A DNA stretch of 8,629 nt from Planctomycetaceae bacterium (lineage in GTDB: Bacteria; Planctomycetota; Phycisphaerae; Phycisphaerales; SM1A02): positions 1-8,629 of the forward strand of contig JAIYBS010000188.1 in the NCBI GenBank assembly GCA_027488415.1, read 5' to 3'. A model generated the notes under the pieces. It did no database searches, was not told where the DNA came from, and saw nothing but the letters and a program-made list of their open reading frames with translations. Positions 6,294 through 8,629 of the stretch are shown in pieces (the stretch's first letter is position 1; each line of letters begins with the position of its first letter). The position numbers and the translations under genes were made by a program.

Positions 6294-7670
6294 TCAGCTC
6301 TCGCGCGCCGCGCGGGCCGTGAGGCCGGCGCCGCGGATGGCGGGGATGATCGACGGCACGGAATCCTCGGCGGGCTCCGCCTTGGACTCCTTGCAGCGCT
6401 CGATGCTCGCTCCCAGCGCGTTCAGGACGCGCTCCATGTTCGAGTAGCCGCGGTCGAGGTGGTAGACGCGGCTGATGACCGTCTCGCCCTCGGCGGCGAG
6501 GCCGGCGAGCACCAGGCTCGCGCTCGCGCGGAGATCGCTCGCCATCACCTGCGCGCCGTGCAGCCGGCGCACGCCGCTGATGACCGCCGTCGATCCCTGC
6601 CGGTAGACCTGCGCGCCCATGCGCGAAAGCTCGGCCACGTGCAGGAAGCGCTCGGTATAGATCTTCTCGGTGACGATCGAGTTGCCCTCGGCGATCGCCA
6701 GGAGCGACATGAACTGCGCCTGCAGGTCGGTCGGGAAGCCGGGGTGCGGCTGCGTGGTGATGATCGTCGGCCGCAGCACGCGGTCGCTGGTCACGCGGAC
6801 GCTGCAGCGGAAGTCGTCGTCGTTCGCGTTCAGCTTGCTGACGTGGACGCCCACCTCCTCGAGGTGGTTGATCGCCGCCAGCAGGCTGTCGTACGGGAAG
6901 TCGTCGAGCACGATGTCGCCGTTGGTCATCGCCGCGGCGATCGCGTAGGTGCCGGCCACGATGCGGTCGGGCATCACGCGGTGCTCGCAGCCGCCGAGCG
7001 CCTCGACGCCGTCGATGATGATGCGCGGGCTGCCGGCGCCGCGGATCTTCGCGCCCATGCGGTTCAGCATGTTCGCGAGGTCGACGATCTCGGGCTCGCA
7101 CGCCGCGCTCTCGATCACGGTGCGGCCCTCGGCCAGCGTGGCCGCGCTCATCACGTTCGCGGTGCCGAGCACGGTCGGGCCGTTCGCGCCGCCGAGGAAC
7201 ACGGTCGCGCCCCTCAGCCGGTCGCACGAGGCGATCACGTTGCCGCCGTCGAGCTCGATCTTGGCGCCGAGCTTGGCGAGGCCCTTCAGGTGCAGGTCGA
7301 TCGGGCGCGTGCCGAAGGCGCAGCCGCCCGGCATGCTCACGACCGCGCGCTTGCGGCGGGCCAGCATCGGCCCGAGCACGCAGATCGACGCGCGCATCGT
7401 CTTGACGATCTCGTACGGCGCCTCCGAGCAGCTCTCGTCGCTCGTCTGCATCGTGATGGTGTCGTCGTCGCCGAAGTGGACGTTGACGCCCAGCCGGTCG
7501 AGGAGCGAGCCGAGGTTCCGGATGTCCGCCAGCGGGCCGACGTTCGTCAGGCGCAGGCGCCCCGTGGTGAGGAGGGACGCGGCCATGAGCGGCAGGGCCG
7601 CGTTCTTGGCGCCTTCGACGGTGACGCGGCCGTTGAGTCGGCGGCCGCCTTGAATGCGGAAGTAATCCAT
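6294..7670 (-). CDS. murA: UDP-N-acetylglucosamine 1-carboxyvinyltransferase
   Basis: MurA transfers enolpyruvate from phosphoenolpyruvate to the 3'-OH of UDP-GlcNAc, the first committed step of peptidoglycan precursor synthesis in the cytoplasm. The 458-aa protein matches the family from end to end: GAKNAALP with Lys22 and Asn23, TMRASICVLGP (Arg93), the active-site loop PGGCAFGTRP with Cys117 (equivalent to E. coli Cys115) and Arg122, CEPEIVDLANMLN, PHPGFPTDLQAQF with Asp315 (E. coli Asp305), ASDLRASASLVLAG and HLDRGYSNMERVLNALGA with Arg407. Cys117 is present rather than the Asp found in fosfomycin-resistant forms. E. coli MurA (419 aa) ends near IERVKGE; here about 30 residues follow IERCKES. 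The start at 7670 gives MDYFRIQGG, which fits the usual MurA N-terminus, with AAAGGGG upstream; a longer frame to 7706 is unlikely. The gene is convergent with the methyltransferase and divergent from the ferredoxin-NADP reductase. Confidence 0.96.
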   Translation of the reverse strand: MDYFRIQGGRRLNGRVTVEGAKNAALPLMAASLLTTGRLRLTNVGPLADIRNLGSLLDRLGVNVHFGDDDTITMQTSDESCSEAPYEIVKTMRASICVLGPMLARRKRAVVSMPGGCAFGTRPIDLHLKGLAKLGAKIELDGGNVIASCDRLRGATVFLGGANGPTVLGTANVMSAATLAEGRTVIESAACEPEIVDLANMLNRMGAKIRGAGSPRIIIDGVEALGGCEHRVMPDRIVAGTYAIAAAMTNGDIVLDDFPYDSLLAAINHLEEVGVHVSKLNANDDDFRCSVRVTSDRVLRPTIITTQPHPGFPTDLQAQFMSLLAIAEGNSIVTEKIYTERFLHVAELSRMGAQVYRQGSTAVISGVRRLHGAQVMASDLRASASLVLAGLAAEGETVISRVYHLDRGYSNMERVLNALGASIERCKESKAEPAEDSVPSIIPAIRGAGLTARAARES

Positions 7671-7789
7671 GGGGGAGCCCCTTTGACGCCGGTCGGTGCA
7701 GGTCAATCCGTGACCCGCCTGTCTGTGACCAATCGGCGTTCCGCGCGCCCGATCCTCAATGATGGACGCGCCAATAAGATATCCGCCTT
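7671..7789. promoter_or_regulatory. Divergent promoter region between murA and the ferredoxin-NADP reductase gene
   Basis: These 119 nt must carry the promoters for both divergent genes. GGTCA (7701-7705), GTGACC (7710-7715) and GTGACC (7725-7730) form an inverted pair (GGTCA-ATCCG-TGACC) plus a direct repeat at 15-bp spacing, a layout that could be an operator. Towards the reductase gene, TAAGAT (7775-7780) resembles a -10 box, but it is only 9 nt from the ATG and no -35 is evident at the right distance. Towards murA, TTGACC (minus strand, 7706-7701) resembles a -35 but lacks a clear -10. The assignments of individual boxes are tentative. Confidence 0.4.
7678..7684 (-). promoter_or_regulatory. 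Ribosome-binding site of murA, possibly masked by a small hairpin
   Basis: On the minus strand AAAGGGG lies 7 nt before the murA ATG at 7670 and supports that start. The four G's can pair with CCCC immediately before the ATG (GGGG-CTC-CCCC), so a small hairpin might limit initiation; the stem is only 4 bp. Confidence 0.55.
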
Positions 7790-8629
7790 ATGAGCACCGC
7801 GCCTGCCGCCACCGCCGCCGACCATGCCCGCACCCCGGGCGAGCCCACCCTGCCCGAGGCCAAGATGCACGCCGTCCTGCCGACCGCCCCCGTCACGGGG
7901 AAAGTCACGCAGTCGAAGCTCTGCACGAAGGGCAAGTCGGCCTCGTTCGTGCGCCACGTCTGCGTCGACGTCACGGGCACGCCCCTTGAGGGCGCCTGGC
8001 AGGCCGGCCAGTCCTTCGGCGTCGTCCCGCCCGGAACCGACGCCAACGGCAAGCCGCACAAGGTGCGCCTCTACTCGATCGCGAGCCCCGGCTACGGAGA
8101 GGACGGTTACGGCAAGGTCCTCTCGACCACCTGCAAGCGACTGCTGGGCGAGCGCGAGCCCCAGTCCGACAAGGACGACCCCGCGGACCACCGCCTCTTC
8201 GCCGGCGTCTGCTCGAACCACGTCTGCGACCTGCGCGAGGGCGACCCGATCGCCGTCGCGGGCCCGAACGGCAAGCGGTTCCTGCTGCCGACCGACCGCA
8301 ACGCGCACGACTACCTGTTCCTCGCGACCGGCACCGGCATCGCCCCGTTCCGCGGGTTCATCCACGAGCTCTTCGTCGGCCCGCCGGAGGGCACCCCGGC
8401 GCGGGCGGCCTGGCGCGCCTGCACGTCGAAGGTGCACCTGGTGATGGGCACCCCCTACACCAGTGACCTGATCTACGACGACTTCTTCCGCCAGGTGGCG
8501 AAGGACAACCCGAACTTCTCGTACCACACGGTGATCAGCCGCGAGCTGCGACCCGACGGCGGCAAGGGCGAGTACATCCACCACTACGTCGACCGCACCC
8601 TGCCCCAGTTCGAGGACCTCCTGCGGGGC
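7790..8629 (+). CDS. Plant-type ferredoxin-NADP+ reductase (3' end outside window)
   Basis: This family of FAD enzymes passes electrons between NADP(H) and ferredoxin or flavodoxin. The frame is open from ATG 7790 to the right edge (280 codons, no stop). Visible motifs are the FAD-binding RLYSIASP (93-100), the family signature GVCSNHVCDLREGD (139-152), GPNGKRFLLP, the NADP-binding GTGIAPFRGF (181-190) and VMGTPYTSDLIYDDFF (218-233), matching the GTPTSSSLLY region of plant-type reductases. The missing end should hold the C-terminal aromatic residue that stacks on the flavin. The first 25 residues are Ala/Pro-rich. No Shine-Dalgarno precedes 7790, whereas an in-frame ATG at 7865 has GAGG 5 nt upstream (7856-7859) and begins MHAVLPTAPVTG, so 7865 is a credible alternative start. 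Related FNR-like modules occur in proteins such as BoxA, but no iron-sulfur domain is seen here. The physiological partner (photosynthetic or not) cannot be told. Confidence 0.9.
   Translation, partial: MSTAPAATAADHARTPGEPTLPEAKMHAVLPTAPVTGKVTQSKLCTKGKSASFVRHVCVDVTGTPLEGAWQAGQSFGVVPPGTDANGKPHKVRLYSIASPGYGEDGYGKVLSTTCKRLLGEREPQSDKDDPADHRLFAGVCSNHVCDLREGDPIAVAGPNGKRFLLPTDRNAHDYLFLATGTGIAPFRGFIHELFVGPPEGTPARAAWRACTSKVHLVMGTPYTSDLIYDDFFRQVAKDNPNFSYHTVISRELRPDGGKGEYIHHYVDRTLPQFEDLLRG

Noticed and set aside
5322..7793. Very long open frame on the plus strand running through the methyltransferase and opposite murA
   Set aside because: It overlaps two well-supported genes in other frames and crosses the palindrome; composition is low-complexity and nothing is recognisable.

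Overview
The window is a compact stretch of very GC-rich (roughly 70% or more) bacterial chromosome with eight protein-coding genes, two of them cut by the window edges. I see no RNA genes, CRISPR arrays, transposase genes or phage genes, and no gene-free gap longer than about 160 bases. The MCE (lipid-transport) proteins and MurA indicate a cell with peptidoglycan and probably two membranes. The overall look (a Rho with a divergent N-terminal part, a plant-type ferredoxin-NADP reductase, extreme GC) would fit a Planctomycetota/Phycisphaerae-like lineage. That placement is inference from general resemblance, not from a search.

Layout, left to right on the + strand: the C-terminal end of a DEAD-box RNA helicase (2-502); psuG, pseudouridine-5'-phosphate glycosidase, 4 nt downstream (507-1481); a 157-nt gap; rho with its own ribosome-binding site (1639-2754); an 85-nt gap; two tandem MCE-domain proteins of identical length, 417 aa each (2840-4093 and 4112-5365); and a TrmH/SpoU-family RNA 2'-O-methyltransferase (5362-6234) whose start overlaps the second MCE gene by ATGA. 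murA (7670-6294) lies on the - strand, convergent with the methyltransferase. A 119-nt divergent promoter region then separates murA from the start of a ferredoxin-NADP+ reductase gene (7790 to the window edge, + strand).

Most of the content is housekeeping: RNA remodelling and salvage (helicase, psuG), transcription termination (rho), envelope lipid traffic (MCE pair), RNA modification (trmH-like), peptidoglycan precursor synthesis (murA) and redox metabolism (fnr). The tight spacing suggests two + strand units: helicase-psuG and (rho)-mce-mce-trmH-like.

Four things stand out. (1) A 62-bp almost perfect palindrome (6225-6286, one mismatched pair, 2-nt centre) lies between trmH-like and murA. 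It is much less GC-rich than its surroundings and contains the only TAA stop in the window, so it looks like an inserted or specialised element. (2) The Rho has an intact ATPase/translocase core but lacks the N-terminal helix bundle and the aromatic residues of the primary RNA-binding site. (3) The two MCE proteins share an unannotated C-terminal module centred on a PW(K/R)L motif and have no permease or ATPase partner in the window. (4) PsuG carries an insertion of about 15 residues next to its active-site glutamate. I did not find convincing evidence for a wholly new multi-gene system.
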